NCBI GenBank assembly: GCA_964626735.1
Contig: CAZVIJ010000004.1
Span: forward strand, 1-63,328
DNA: 63,328 bases
Source: CAZVIJ01 sp964626735
GTDB lineage: Bacteria > Patescibacteriota > Dojkabacteria > JAOAGR01
Direction of reading: 5' to 3'
The notes beneath the pieces were generated by a model. It had not been told where the DNA came from. It saw only the letters and a list, made by a program, of their open reading frames with translations, and searched no databases. Made by a program: the position numbers and the translations under genes. The first letter of the stretch is position 1; each line of letters opens with the position of its first letter. Below, piece by piece: positions 42,330 to 51,667 of this stretch.

Positions 42330-43967
42330 ATGGCAAAAATCGTTTATTTTGGAGACAAAGCAAGTAAAGGCATTCGTGTGGGAGTAGATCTCATCGCAAA
42401 TGCTGTGAAGACGACGCTCGGCCCCCGCGGCAAATATGTCGGTATCCACAAGAAATACGGATCGCAGCATATGACCAAGGACGGCGTAACGGTCGCGAAA
42501 GAAATTGAAAGCTCCGATCCGCTCATCGATTTCGCGATCAAGACAATACGCGAAGCTGCCTCAAATACGGCAGATATGGCAGGAGACGGAACGACGACCG
42601 CTACCGTTCTTGCGCAAGCGATCTATACGCATGGGCAAAAATATATCCAGGCTGAGGCAAATCCTGTCAGCATCCAGCGCGGGCTCCAGAAGGCAAGCGT
42701 AGCGGTGCTCGATGCGATTACCAAAAACGCCAAGCCTATTTCGGATAAAGATATCGAGCAGCTGGAACAAGTTGCGACCATCTCAGCAAACAACGACCCT
42801 GAGATGGGCAAGAAAATAGCTGCAGTCGTACATAAGGTAGGTAAGGAAGGTGTCGTTACCGTAGAGGAGTATCAGGGTACCGGTATCGTTATCGATTATG
42901 TCGAAGGTATCGAAATCGACCGAGGCTATATTTCTGCGTATTTCGTAACCGATTCGGAACGAATGGAATCGGTAGTGGAGAACGCATACGTTTTGATTAC
43001 CGACCAGAAAATTTCTTCGATCAAAACCATCTTGCCGCTCATCGAAAAGATGATGGAAGCGGGGAACAAGAATCTCGTTATCGTTGCTGACGATCTAGAC
43101 GGCGACGCGCTTACTAATCTGGTCGTGAACAAGCTACGAGGGGTTCTGAATATTACGGCGGTCAAGGCTCCAGGCTTTGGCGATCGTAAGAAAGAATTGC
43201 TACAGGATATCGCTGTATTGACGGGAGCTACGGTAATCTCCGAAGAGCTCGGAAGGAAGCTTGATGAGAACGTACAAATCGACGATCTCGGAAAAGTTAA
43301 GCGGTTCGTCGCTAGCAAAGACAAGTCTATCTTCGTCGAAGGCAAGGGCGAAAAGAAATCGCTTGAGGACCGGATTAACCAAATAAAGAACGCGATCAGC
43401 GCATCCACGTCTGATTACGACAAGGAAAAGCTGCAGGAGAGGCTGGCTAAGCTTACCGGCGGTGTCGCAGTCGTTAAGGTTGGAGCTCCGACTGAAGTCG
43501 AAATGAAAGAAATCAAGGACCGGCTCGACGATGCTATCCACGCTACGAAAGCTGCGCTTGACGGTGGAATCGTTGCCGGCGGTGGAGTAGCCTACATCAA
43601 TGCTATCTCGGCACTCGATTCGGTTGAGCTCGAGGACGATGAGGTGTTCGGCGTTCAGATCCTTAAGCGGGCGCTGCGAGAACCGATGCGGCATATTTTG
43701 ATCAACGCCGGCGTCGACAGTCCCGACAAGGTTATCGAGGAAAGCCTTGAGGCAGGAATGGGTATCGGCTACGATGCGCTGAAGCGTAAGGCTAGTGTCG
43801 ATATGGTTAAAGCCGGCATTATTGATCCCGCTAAGGTTGTACGCGAGGCTATAGAGAATGCCGTTTCGGTAGCATCTCAGCTTCTCGCGACGAATGTCGT
43901 CATTATCGATGAGCCTGAAAAGGAAAAGGCTGCAGCACCTGCGGGTGATGACGAAATGATGATGTAA
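42330..43967 (+). CDS. groEL: Chaperonin GroEL
   Basis: A 545-residue Cpn60. Nucleotide-site motifs: TTLGPRGKYVGIHKKYG (about 26-42) and AGDGTTTATVLAQAI (about 84-98); late in the chain are DGGIVAGGGVAYINA and IIDPAKVVREAIENA. The C-terminal tail is short (GDDEMMM), without the long Gly-Gly-Met repeat of many GroELs. The first strand is IVYFGDKASKGIRVGV. A strong terminator follows. Confidence 0.98.
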   Translation: MAKIVYFGDKASKGIRVGVDLIANAVKTTLGPRGKYVGIHKKYGSQHMTKDGVTVAKEIESSDPLIDFAIKTIREAASNTADMAGDGTTTATVLAQAIYTHGQKYIQAEANPVSIQRGLQKASVAVLDAITKNAKPISDKDIEQLEQVATISANNDPEMGKKIAAVVHKVGKEGVVTVEEYQGTGIVIDYVEGIEIDRGYISAYFVTDSERMESVVENAYVLITDQKISSIKTILPLIEKMMEAGNKNLVIVADDLDGDALTNLVVNKLRGVLNITAVKAPGFGDRKKELLQDIAVLTGATVISEELGRKLDENVQIDDLGKVKRFVASKDKSIFVEGKGEKKSLEDRINQIKNAISASTSDYDKEKLQERLAKLTGGVAVVKVGAPTEVEMKEIKDRLDDAIHATKAALDGGIVAGGGVAYINAISALDSVELEDDEVFGVQILKRALREPMRHILINAGVDSPDKVIEESLEAGMGIGYDALKRKASVDMVKAGIIDPAKVVREAIENAVSVASQLLATNVVIIDEPEKEKAAAPAGDDEMMM

Positions 43968-44011
43968 ACAGGTAGTGGGCAGTCATATAGAGAAAAACAT
44001 TACAGTTACGG

Positions 44012-44036
44012 AAAGGAGCGGAAACGCTCCTTTTTT
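44012..44036 (+). terminator. Intrinsic terminator of groESL
   Basis: A 9-bp stem (AAAGGAGCG/CGCTCCTTT) with a GAAA tetraloop (44021-44024), the U side running into TTTTTT. Confidence 0.9.
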
Positions 44037-44050
44037 GATACCATTACACC

Positions 44051-45640
44051 ATGAAGATCTATTTCACCGCGATTTGCGGTACGGGAGTGGGGAATCTGGC
44101 TATTCTTCTGAAGAATTTGGGGCACGAGGTGCGGGGCTCCGAATACTCGGAAAAGACCTACTATCCTCCCATTTCTGATCTTTTGAAGAAAAACAAGATC
44201 CCCGTCACATTGGGATTCAATCCTGACGATATAACGCCCGATCTGGACATGTTAATCATGGGTGGTGCTGCATTGATTCATGATCCGAACAACCCGCAAA
44301 TTCAGCGAGCGAAAGAACTGGGAATCAAAGTGCTGTCGTACGCTAAAGGAATCGGCGAATTCCTCGCGAAAGAAAATAATATCGAGGTTGTCGGTAACCA
44401 CGGGAAAACGACGACAACGGCCCTCACCGCATGGTGCTTGAAGGAACTTGGAGTTGACGTTTCGTACTTCATAGGAGGATCGGCGATCGGATTTGAAGAG
44501 CCTATTCACTCAGGAAAGGACAGTTGGTCTGTCTGCGAGGGAGACGAGCATCCATCGCTCGGTCAAGAGCCGGGAGGTAAATTCCTGTACCATAAGCCGA
44601 AGCACGTATTATTTACATCAGCGGATTGGGATCACAAGAACATATTTCTGACTATCGAAGATTATCTCGACGGCTTCCGTGAGCTTTTCGGTGCTATTCC
44701 GGTTGATGGTGTCATTACCGCTTGCATGACCGGAAAGAACGTGTTCGAGGTACTCAAAACAACCAAAGGCAATGCGATCAACCTGTACACCATGTCGAGC
44801 TTCAGGAAGCACGATTTCGATAAGACGAATATCTCACCCAAGAGTGTAGAAGCAGCACTCGAGAAAGAAATCGAGAAACTCAAAACGGAATTCCCTGAAG
44901 TATTCGAACGGGTTCGAGGAATCTACTTTGTCGACGAGCTTGATTACAAATGGAAGAGCGATGCTTCTCGATTTAGGGTACGGGTATACGATGCCCAAAA
45001 CGGAACGTATAAGAGTCTCGGGTACTTCGAGACGGGACTTATAGGGCAGATCGGCATTGAAAACTCGTTAGCGGCCATAGCTTGCCTTTCGAGCCTCGGT
45101 TTTGAAGGTGAAGGCCTTAAGAAAGGTATCTCTACATTCAAGGGCGTGCACCGGAAGCTGGAACTCGTATTCTCCAAAGATTACAAAGTTATCAACGACC
45201 ATGCGCATTCGCCGATCAAAATCGAATCGGCGCTGAAAGCGGTACGAACGAAATACTTCGATAACAAAATATTCGTGATATTCCACGTTAACCAATCCGG
45301 CCTTAAGGTAAAGGAAACGTTCGAGCAATTGAAATACGCGTTTAATCTCGCGAATTTCGTGCTGATACCGAGAGTCACCCCCGATATGCACAGCGAAGAT
45401 AAAATATTCGGCAAAGACTACAAGGAGCTGATCCAGGATGGTGCGAAGAAATCCACGTTCCTCAAACCGACCAACGTGTATTACACGCCGGTCGTTACGC
45501 AAATGAAGAGCGTTCTCGAAAACAATATCGCGCGCAACGACATCATTCTGATCATGAGCAGCGGAGACGCGAGCGAATTTCTGGAGGTAGCCAAGAACCT
45601 GGTGCTGAAAGTAAAAACGGCCTTCGAGTACGACATGTAG
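44051..45640 (+). CDS. Mur ligase of the Mpl/MurC group
   Basis: A 529-residue three-domain Mur ligase. Rossmann-like start YFTAICGTGVGNLAILLKNL, P-loop VVGNHGKTTTTALTAW (112-127), an FTSADWDHKNIF strand with the catalytic Asp-His region, and a C-terminal domain beginning VHRKLELVF with NDHAHSPIKIESALKAV. The ICGTGVGNLA opening and NDHAHSP motif fit Mpl (which joins UDP-MurNAc to a recycled tripeptide) better than MurC, but MurC cannot be excluded. The central domain has extra Lys-rich helices and is longer than usual. Confidence 0.8.
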   Translation: MKIYFTAICGTGVGNLAILLKNLGHEVRGSEYSEKTYYPPISDLLKKNKIPVTLGFNPDDITPDLDMLIMGGAALIHDPNNPQIQRAKELGIKVLSYAKGIGEFLAKENNIEVVGNHGKTTTTALTAWCLKELGVDVSYFIGGSAIGFEEPIHSGKDSWSVCEGDEHPSLGQEPGGKFLYHKPKHVLFTSADWDHKNIFLTIEDYLDGFRELFGAIPVDGVITACMTGKNVFEVLKTTKGNAINLYTMSSFRKHDFDKTNISPKSVEAALEKEIEKLKTEFPEVFERVRGIYFVDELDYKWKSDASRFRVRVYDAQNGTYKSLGYFETGLIGQIGIENSLAAIACLSSLGFEGEGLKKGISTFKGVHRKLELVFSKDYKVINDHAHSPIKIESALKAVRTKYFDNKIFVIFHVNQSGLKVKETFEQLKYAFNLANFVLIPRVTPDMHSEDKIFGKDYKELIQDGAKKSTFLKPTNVYYTPVVTQMKSVLENNIARNDIILIMSSGDASEFLEVAKNLVLKVKTAFEYDM

Positions 45641-45685
45641 GATATATATATTTTTAAGTTGATACTGTACTATAATGCCATAACT

Positions 45686-46795
45686 ATGGTGAGCCTCAAC
45701 TTTAGCCCTTACTTGCATGTTTTGCCCAATGTTATCTACTCGTTCATTATCGGACTTTCCGTAACCCCGTTTCTGCGCCGTTTCGGCTTGAAGCACGGTT
45801 TCAGCACCAAGCCTAAGGAAGAAACCGATCCGAACGAGCGTGGATTCGTTACCAAGCACCACCATGTTACGATGCCGAGGCTCGGCGAATTTGCGATGCT
45901 CATACCGTTAGGGCTTTTGATGTGGAGAGACCTCGATCTCAATACCCAACTTTTCGGGATTGTGGTTGCCATTTCAATGGTCGGCATACTGGGAGCCATG
46001 GACTCCAAATATAACCTTTCGGAGTTCGTCAAGCTCTACATCCTGCTTTTTTCTAGCCTAATGCTGGTATTTACCGGGACAGTCATTAATATTCATGACT
46101 TTATCGGTCATCCCCAATGGGACCTGTACATCAATAACCCGCTGACGCACGAAACCCTTTACATCTTATCCTCATTCGCCACGATCGCATGGATCTACAT
46201 CGTCTCGACGGCGTTAAGCTACGTGGGAGGCATAGACGGTTTGTCTGAAGGCACGAGCGCGATCGCCATCCTCATCCTTACGCTGATCGGTATACGCAAC
46301 GGCGATATCATCACGATCACTATCGGTACGCTCTGTATCGGCGGTCTATTGGGGCTTCTTCCGTACAATTTCCACCCTGCGGTGATTTATTCCGAGCATT
46401 TGATATACGGCTTTATCATCGCTATTCTTGCCATCATTTCGAAAGGCAAGGTCTCGACTGCCATCCTTATTCTCGCTATCCCGCTGATCGACTTCATCTG
46501 GGTATCTGCCAGGAGAACGAGGAGATTCCTGAAGGAGAAACCGAAGGGAGTTCAGTTGCGGCTTTGGCTCCATTATCTCGGGACGGGGGATAGAACGCAT
46601 TTCCACCATAAGCTTATGGATTTGGGAATGAATCCCGTGCAAATCTCACTTACGCAGTACATCATGTACTCGCTGGTAGGACTACTCGCGATTGCTGTAT
46701 CAGGATTGTACTTAACTTTTGCAATACTTAGCAGTGTTGTTTTAATTGTGCTAATATTGTACTATATTAACAAGAAATTAAGCCATGAACCTTGA
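45686..46795 (+). CDS. MraY/WecA-family polyprenyl-phosphate sugar-phosphate transferase
   Basis: A 369-residue protein with about 10 membrane helices. It moves a sugar-1-phosphate from UDP-sugar to undecaprenyl phosphate. The family motifs are present but altered: LGAMDSKYNLS (for DDKxxL), YVGGIDGLSEG (for NxxDGLDGL) and TGDRTHFHHKLMDLG (for the HRxHxHH loop). The DGL and HFHH motifs favour WecA/TagO-like chemistry. It could start a lipid-linked wall or surface glycan. TATAAT (45671-45676) is 9 nt before the ATG. Confidence 0.85.
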   Translation: MVSLNFSPYLHVLPNVIYSFIIGLSVTPFLRRFGLKHGFSTKPKEETDPNERGFVTKHHHVTMPRLGEFAMLIPLGLLMWRDLDLNTQLFGIVVAISMVGILGAMDSKYNLSEFVKLYILLFSSLMLVFTGTVINIHDFIGHPQWDLYINNPLTHETLYILSSFATIAWIYIVSTALSYVGGIDGLSEGTSAIAILILTLIGIRNGDIITITIGTLCIGGLLGLLPYNFHPAVIYSEHLIYGFIIAILAIISKGKVSTAILILAIPLIDFIWVSARRTRRFLKEKPKGVQLRLWLHYLGTGDRTHFHHKLMDLGMNPVQISLTQYIMYSLVGLLAIAVSGLYLTFAILSSVVLIVLILYYINKKLSHEP

Positions 46796-47198
46796 TAATG
46801 ATAACAATCTAAATAACGATTTCATGAGCACTAACGGCATGTCCGGCGATGAACCGCTTGACGGCAAGATTAAGGAAATGATTTCCAAAAGTTGGGGAAA
46901 CTACTGTTCGTCATGTGGCGCAAAAAAGGACGCCGGCAAACTCAAGATTTTCAAAAAAGTCGGTCCCGCGACCCAAATCCTCTCCGAGTGCGAAGAATGC
47001 GGCTTGAAAACGCTTATCACCGTTATCCCGAATATCGGCATGCAGATTAACCAAATTCGTACCGATATCGTAGACCCGCAGGAGTTCGAACGATTCAACG
47101 GACCGGTTACCACGAACGACTACCTCAACTTCTACAATAGCACCAAGGACATTAGGACTGCATCAGATTTGATTAATGCAATCAATAATGTAAAATAA
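46785..47198 (+). CDS. Small zinc-ribbon protein
   Basis: A 137-residue protein. C41, C44 (NYCSSCGAK) and C69, C72 (LSECEECGLK) form a four-Cys zinc ribbon. The N-terminus is Asn/Asp-rich and disordered, the C-terminus helical. Its ATG overlaps the end of the transferase by 11 nt. No family name can be given; a nucleic-acid or protein-binding adaptor is likely. Confidence 0.65.
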   Translation: MNLDNDNNLNNDFMSTNGMSGDEPLDGKIKEMISKSWGNYCSSCGAKKDAGKLKIFKKVGPATQILSECEECGLKTLITVIPNIGMQINQIRTDIVDPQEFERFNGPVTTNDYLNFYNSTKDIRTASDLINAINNVK

Positions 47199-47202
47199 TC
47201 CT

Positions 47203-47553
47203 ATGTCAAAAAGTGGTGGAAAAGCATCAAGTTTCTTAGTAGGAGCAGCAATCGGATCAGTTATTGCTCTCATGCTCGCACCTTTCTCAGGCAAAAAAAT
47301 GAGAAGGCTTACCGTTCAAAAATCGAAAAAACTTATCGACGACGCTAAGACTAAGTACAACTCCATTGAGGAAGATGCATCAGAAAAAATCTCCGATGTT
47401 AAAGCAAAAGGTATGAAAGTTTGGGACAAAACCAAAGAAGGTACCAACGAAGTAAAAGATACCGTTAAAAGCAAGGTTGGCGAAATCAAGGATGTATTGA
47501 GCAAGCCTGAGGCAAAATCAGATACCGTTGATAAGCCTGTTGCAGGAAAGTAA
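47203..47553 (+). CDS. YtxH-like membrane-anchored protein
   Basis: A 116-residue protein that fits the YtxH plan: an N-terminal Gly-rich membrane helix (FLVGAAIGSVIALMLAPFSG), then KKMRR and a long Lys/Glu amphipathic, apolipoprotein-like helix. TAAAAT (47191-47196) lies 6 nt before the ATG, with TTGATT 16 nt further upstream. Function is generally unknown, with stress links in Bacillus. A clear terminator follows. Confidence 0.75.
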   Translation: MSKSGGKASSFLVGAAIGSVIALMLAPFSGKKMRRLTVQKSKKLIDDAKTKYNSIEEDASEKISDVKAKGMKVWDKTKEGTNEVKDTVKSKVGEIKDVLSKPEAKSDTVDKPVAGK

Positions 47554-47573
47554 GTAATCGAAATTTTTTGAGG

Positions 47574-47598
47574 GGCCGCAGCAATGCGGTCTTTTTTT
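47574..47598 (+). terminator. Intrinsic terminator of the YtxH-like gene
   Basis: Stem GGCCGCA/TGCGGTC (one G-U pair) with a GCAA tetraloop and TTTTTTT. It overlaps the last codon of the convergent ksgA. Confidence 0.88.
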
Positions 47599-48463
47599 AT
47601 GCCGTTCGCGTTATGAGGAATAGTTCCCTCCACTGTTCCAACGCTATCTCGCTCGGCCTCATTGTCGGACGTATACCAGCCTGCTCAAGATGCTCGTTCG
47701 TTACGTTGAGCGACTTGAGGTTGTTGTAAATTGTTTTTCGCGGCTGCGTAAAGCCGGCCTTGATAAACTTCCCGAGCGCAGCACGATCGATATCGTTGTG
47801 CTCAAGTTCGCGGCTTAGGTGTATAACGCCTGTCTTTACCGCGGGCTTGGGCATGAAATGCTCGGGTGGAATACCGAATGCAAACGATACGTTGGCGTAT
47901 ATGCGGATATAGGTCCCTAAGAACTCGGCAGTCGGCGGAACCGAGACATATGCGTCGGCAACTTCCCGCTGTAGGAAAAACGAAGCTTCCTGCCACAATA
48001 GATCAGACGTGATAACGTTTTGGATTATCTTCTTCGAAACATTATAAGGAAGGGATCCGATCACTTTCAGGTTTTGAGGCGATAAGCCAGGATTCTCTTG
48101 GAATATTCTCTTGTTCAGCTCGGAAAAGTTGAGTTGCGATGCATCGCCCCATATGATTTCGTAATTATCGAAGTTTTCCAAGACTTTTTTAAGCGCCGGT
48201 TCCTTATTCCGATCAATTTCGATGAGGTACACTTTCTTCGCGCGTTCGCATAACGTATAGGTTACCACGCCAACACCCGGTCCGATCTCGATTACGACAT
48301 CGTGTTCAGTCACGTGAATCGAATCGATAAACTTCAACAGCGAGTTTTGGTTTATGAGAAAGTTCTGCCCAAGACTTTTGGTCGTCCCGCCACCCAACTG
48401 CATAGCCAACGTACGAATAATATTTATGTTCGCAAGCGTTTTTTGTTCGAATTGGTCGTTCAT
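47597..48463 (-). CDS. rsmA: 16S rRNA dimethyladenosine transferase RsmA/KsgA
   Basis: A 288-residue class I methyltransferase that dimethylates A1518 and A1519 of 16S rRNA. Motifs: SLGQNFLINQ (30-39), SAM-binding VIEIGPGVGVVTYTL (about 57-71) and catalytic GSLPYNVSKKI, where Ser replaces the usual Asn of NLPY. This NxxY change is unusual and may alter catalysis. The ATG overlaps the stop of the upstream flippase (TAATG), so the two are coupled. Confidence 0.93.
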   Translation of the reverse strand: MNDQFEQKTLANINIIRTLAMQLGGGTTKSLGQNFLINQNSLLKFIDSIHVTEHDVVIEIGPGVGVVTYTLCERAKKVYLIEIDRNKEPALKKVLENFDNYEIIWGDASQLNFSELNKRIFQENPGLSPQNLKVIGSLPYNVSKKIIQNVITSDLLWQEASFFLQREVADAYVSVPPTAEFLGTYIRIYANVSFAFGIPPEHFMPKPAVKTGVIHLSRELEHNDIDRAALGKFIKAGFTQPRKTIYNNLKSLNVTNEHLEQAGIRPTMRPSEIALEQWRELFLITRTA

Positions 48464-49722
48464 TATGCCTGTTGCAAATCGAGCGGTTCGTTCTCGATCG
48501 AATCGTATAAGGGCGTCTTATCCAAGAATGCCTCGATTAATCCTGCACCGATCGTCATGACGAAGAAGGCGATGCTTGAGATCAAGAATGCTCTCAAGAC
48601 GGAATCGAAGTCTTTAGCGAATAGTATGAACGTGAAAAACTGTACGCCGCTGGCTACGATGGGAATAATCGTGAACATTTTTCTCTTGAGGGTAAATAGC
48701 CAGTTCGCAACGAGATACGACGTCGACATCAGGGTTGTCGCAATCAGGAACAAAACGATTTTGGTGTCGGTAACGTGGACGAAATTCGCCTTGAGTATCG
48801 AAAGCAGGATGCCCTTAAACAAGAGGAAGAAAATGCTTGACCCAACACCGATTAATAAACCCGTGAATACGGTGAAACCGAAAACGAACTTTTTCGAGTG
48901 GCGGTTCTTGCCTCCTATTGAAAGTGCGATTGAAGATACCGTGAAAATGCCGAAAAAAATTATCTTCCTGAAGAACTGCAGCGTATTGAATTCCGTTTGC
49001 TGCTGGTTGTTTTCCATAAGAAGATAGTTGGAATAGATGATGTCGAAGTTGGAGAAAAATTCGAGGCCTGCCGTCATTACTAATGTGCTCAAGAAAATAT
49101 CCAAGAGCCTAACTTTGCTGTTGGAAGGCACGGTGCGGTTGACATGGCTTGGGCTGAAGCAGACGAGCAAGCTTCCGACAAGTCCAAGAATATGGCCGTA
49201 GAGAATACCGTTAATTCCCATCTTGAAGACGACCGCGAAGATAAACCCAAGAATAAGCCGTCCCACTGCTTCCGTATTGATAGATATCACGGCACGACGG
49301 TAGTCTTCCTCATTTTGCCGGATACCTCGGAATACGTTGCTTACGAGCCCTACGATCATCAGCAAAATAAGTATGGCCGATGTGTAGGTATTGCCATTTT
49401 CCGTTATCCCCGTCAGTTTCCAGTTAAGGGGAATCAAAGCCAAAGCGAAAACGATAAGGAGGGAATAAATGAGATTTCTCCTCCGCGCATAGAGATCCTG
49501 GATATTGGAGATGATGGGGCTTCCGAAAACCGTAAAGACGCGCATCGTGACATTCGAGGGGATCAGCAGTATCAAAGAAACGCTGGTATAGGCGGTGTAC
49601 AGGTTGAAAAGATTGTTGTCTATGCGGAGCAATACGACATTAAGCACGTAATTGAGTCCGTTCGCGATATTGCCTCCGATAAACATGAGGAGGTTATCTT
49701 TGATCAGTTGTTTCTTGGACAT
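48463..49722 (-). CDS. Wzx-like polysaccharide flippase (MOP superfamily)
   Basis: A 419-residue protein with about 12 membrane helices and the plan of the polysaccharide transporter/Wzx group (KQLIKDNLLMFIGGNIANGL at the start). It would flip undecaprenyl-linked oligosaccharides across the membrane, consistent with the MraY/WecA-like gene nearby. A few charges lie inside the helices. It could also be a lipid II flippase. TATAAT (49730-49735) ends 7 nt before the ATG. Confidence 0.75.
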   Translation of the reverse strand: MSKKQLIKDNLLMFIGGNIANGLNYVLNVVLLRIDNNLFNLYTAYTSVSLILLIPSNVTMRVFTVFGSPIISNIQDLYARRRNLIYSLLIVFALALIPLNWKLTGITENGNTYTSAILILLMIVGLVSNVFRGIRQNEEDYRRAVISINTEAVGRLILGFIFAVVFKMGINGILYGHILGLVGSLLVCFSPSHVNRTVPSNSKVRLLDIFLSTLVMTAGLEFFSNFDIIYSNYLLMENNQQQTEFNTLQFFRKIIFFGIFTVSSIALSIGGKNRHSKKFVFGFTVFTGLLIGVGSSIFFLLFKGILLSILKANFVHVTDTKIVLFLIATTLMSTSYLVANWLFTLKRKMFTIIPIVASGVQFFTFILFAKDFDSVLRAFLISSIAFFVMTIGAGLIEAFLDKTPLYDSIENEPLDLQQA

Positions 49723-49757
49723 TTGGGTGATTATACAGCTATCCGATGAAATTTATA

Positions 49758-50195
49758 TTATTCATCGTCTTTGTCTTTCGATTTAACCTTAGCGGACTTC
49801 TGGGTATACGAGACGATCGAGTTAAGGAGAGAGATGAACGCCGAAGATACGATTATTACGCCGATATTCGTGAGCTTGATGGTCGGTATCACGATCGAGC
49901 CGGTGTCGAAGGGGCCGATGTGACCGGATGTAATGATGAATCCGGGGAACAGCATATTGAAGACGTAGATATAGAGGCAGGAGAGAGCGAAATTGAAGAC
50001 AGCAAACGACATGTTGTTGGTCGGGAATGTGAGGAATTTGATGACGGGTGTAAGGGCGATATTCGTGATCGAGAGCAGTAGCGCAAAGATAGCTACCGTG
50101 TACCAGATTTTAAATTCGAAACCGGTAACGAAGCTGTCGACCAGGAAAAGGATCCCGACATACGTAAAAAACCGCAGAATTATCTTCTTGATCAC
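49758..50195 (-). CDS. Four-helix 'phage holin family' membrane protein
   Basis: A 145-residue protein with four hydrophobic helices and a Lys/Asp-rich tail, matching the DUF/PF04020-type family often labelled phage holin (superfamily IV). The name is historical; most members are chromosomal with unknown function. The start is GTG. No phage genes are nearby. Confidence 0.7.
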   Translation of the reverse strand: MIKKIILRFFTYVGILFLVDSFVTGFEFKIWYTVAIFALLLSITNIALTPVIKFLTFPTNNMSFAVFNFALSCLYIYVFNMLFPGFIITSGHIGPFDTGSIVIPTIKLTNIGVIIVSSAFISLLNSIVSYTQKSAKVKSKDKDDE

Positions 50196-50244
50196 ACATC
50201 ATATTTGCACAATTCCGGTCAATTCTCAATTGAAATCGCGGTAT

Positions 50245-50273
50245 TTTACAATTCACGCTCATACTTGTATCCT
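50245..50273 (+). promoter_or_regulatory. Predicted promoter of the PilN/PilO-like genes
   Basis: TTTACA (50245-50250), 17 nt, TATCCT (50268-50273); the ATG is 16 nt beyond, so a leader of about 10 nt is expected. Confidence 0.5.
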
Positions 50274-50289
50274 GGATTGTTCGCATCTG

Positions 50290-50916
50290 ATGGTAAACCA
50301 GACACAAACGCAAAAGCCCTTCAATCTCCTGTATAAGTTCGAACCGCAAAAGTCATCGATCGACAAGCTGTACGATTTTGTCACGAAAGAGGGGAGATAC
50401 ATTGTTGTCATGGTTATGTTCGTTATAATCGTCGCCTTCATTTACCGTTTCCCGCTCGATCGCAAGCTTAACGATGAGATCAACCGATCGACTCGGAACC
50501 TTCGAGAAATCAAATTCTATTCGGAATCCGGCGAGAAGACATTCAAGGATATTCTGCAGCGAACCCAAGGCGTCAAGAATTTCCTTGATATTTACCCTGA
50601 TACGCTCGACATCCACAGCAAGACACCCGGTCAAATCAAATCGAACGAAATATTGCGGAAAGTGAAGGAAATCTCGGATTCATACAAGAACGACATCGTC
50701 ATTACGGATTATTTGTATACGGCAGACCCAATTAAAGGCAGCTCGCTCCATTTAACCGGCGCAACTTCTACGTTCACGAAAGTCGAGGAGTTTAGGGATA
50801 AAATTAGGACAAACTCCGAATTGGTAAACGAGGTTTATGTTACCAACCTCGGCTCGACCAAATCGGGGACGCCGAAATTCGCACTCGATATAAAGATAAA
50901 AGACTCGATCCAATAA
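50290..50916 (+). CDS. PilN-like type IV pilus assembly protein
   Basis: A 208-residue bitopic protein: a short cytoplasmic N-terminus (KPFNLLYKFEPQ resembles the PilM-binding INLL-type motif), one membrane helix (about 37-56, YIVVMVMFVIIVAFIYRF), a coiled coil and a ferredoxin-like periplasmic domain. With the next gene it looks like a PilN-PilO pair. The frame is open far upstream but ATG 50290 fits topology and promoter. Confidence 0.65.
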   Translation: MVNQTQTQKPFNLLYKFEPQKSSIDKLYDFVTKEGRYIVVMVMFVIIVAFIYRFPLDRKLNDEINRSTRNLREIKFYSESGEKTFKDILQRTQGVKNFLDIYPDTLDIHSKTPGQIKSNEILRKVKEISDSYKNDIVITDYLYTADPIKGSSLHLTGATSTFTKVEEFRDKIRTNSELVNEVYVTNLGSTKSGTPKFALDIKIKDSIQ

Positions 50917-50917
50917 T

Positions 50918-51640
50918 ATGGCAGCAGAAAAAGGGATTAAACATTCAACCGTAAATGTGTACGATTTTTTCTTCTCGAACAAGACGAGAAGGACATACAC
51001 CAACCTTGCTGTAAGCCTTGGGCTCATCATAGTCTTCTTGGTTTTCGCGCTTCGTCCAACGATTCTTACTGTCGGCACGATAAAGGAGAAAATAAAGGAA
51101 TACGAGCAGTACAACGAGAAAGTAGAGGCCAAGATTGCCGCTAGCCAAAAGCTACAGCAGCAGTTGACCCAGACAGGATCCGAAAGCCCCGATGGATTGA
51201 AAGACGAAATTGACTTGATGAATCGAGTTTTCCAAAGCGAGTACGGCGTAAAGGTTTTGTACGAGAATTTCAAGAAACGGGCTGACGACTATCGGCTTGT
51301 CCTTAAATCGTTGGCTCCTAAATATACGACAAACTATAATGCTACCTCGCCCGATTACGACTACTCGCAAATCACGCCGTCAGGGCTCAATTACGAATTG
51401 AATATCAGCGTCGAGGGGAAGTCGCAGGATGATGTATTGAGCTTCATCAACTCGCTTGAAGGAGCATCGAATTTCCCAATCGTTTCCCGAGTGAAGGCAA
51501 TTTCGATTACGGATAATGCGGCAGGATCGAAGCTCGTACCCATCGATGCGACTACCGACCCGTTGCCGCAGAATATCATGGCAAGCGTCTCAATGACCAT
51601 TTATCTCGATCAGACGATCGCTAAGCCGCTAACCCAATAA
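50918..51640 (+). CDS. PilO-like type IV pilus assembly protein
   Basis: A 240-residue bitopic protein with one membrane helix (about 27-46), a coiled coil (KEKIKEYEQYNEKVEAKIAA) and a C-terminal domain with NYELNISVEGKSQDDVLSFI, as in PilO. It starts 1 nt after the upstream stop. PilN and PilO align the inner-membrane pilus machine with the secretin or, in monoderms, the wall. No pilin or pilus ATPase is in the window. Confidence 0.65.
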   Translation: MAAEKGIKHSTVNVYDFFFSNKTRRTYTNLAVSLGLIIVFLVFALRPTILTVGTIKEKIKEYEQYNEKVEAKIAASQKLQQQLTQTGSESPDGLKDEIDLMNRVFQSEYGVKVLYENFKKRADDYRLVLKSLAPKYTTNYNATSPDYDYSQITPSGLNYELNISVEGKSQDDVLSFINSLEGASNFPIVSRVKAISITDNAAGSKLVPIDATTDPLPQNIMASVSMTIYLDQTIAKPLTQ

Positions 51641-51667
51641 AATCAAGGTTTTCTGGTAAAATATAGT

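Noticed and set aside
49758..50195. Prophage, suggested by a holin-family protein
   Set aside because: No integrase, capsid, terminase, lysin or att-like repeat is nearby, and this family is mostly chromosomal and non-lytic.
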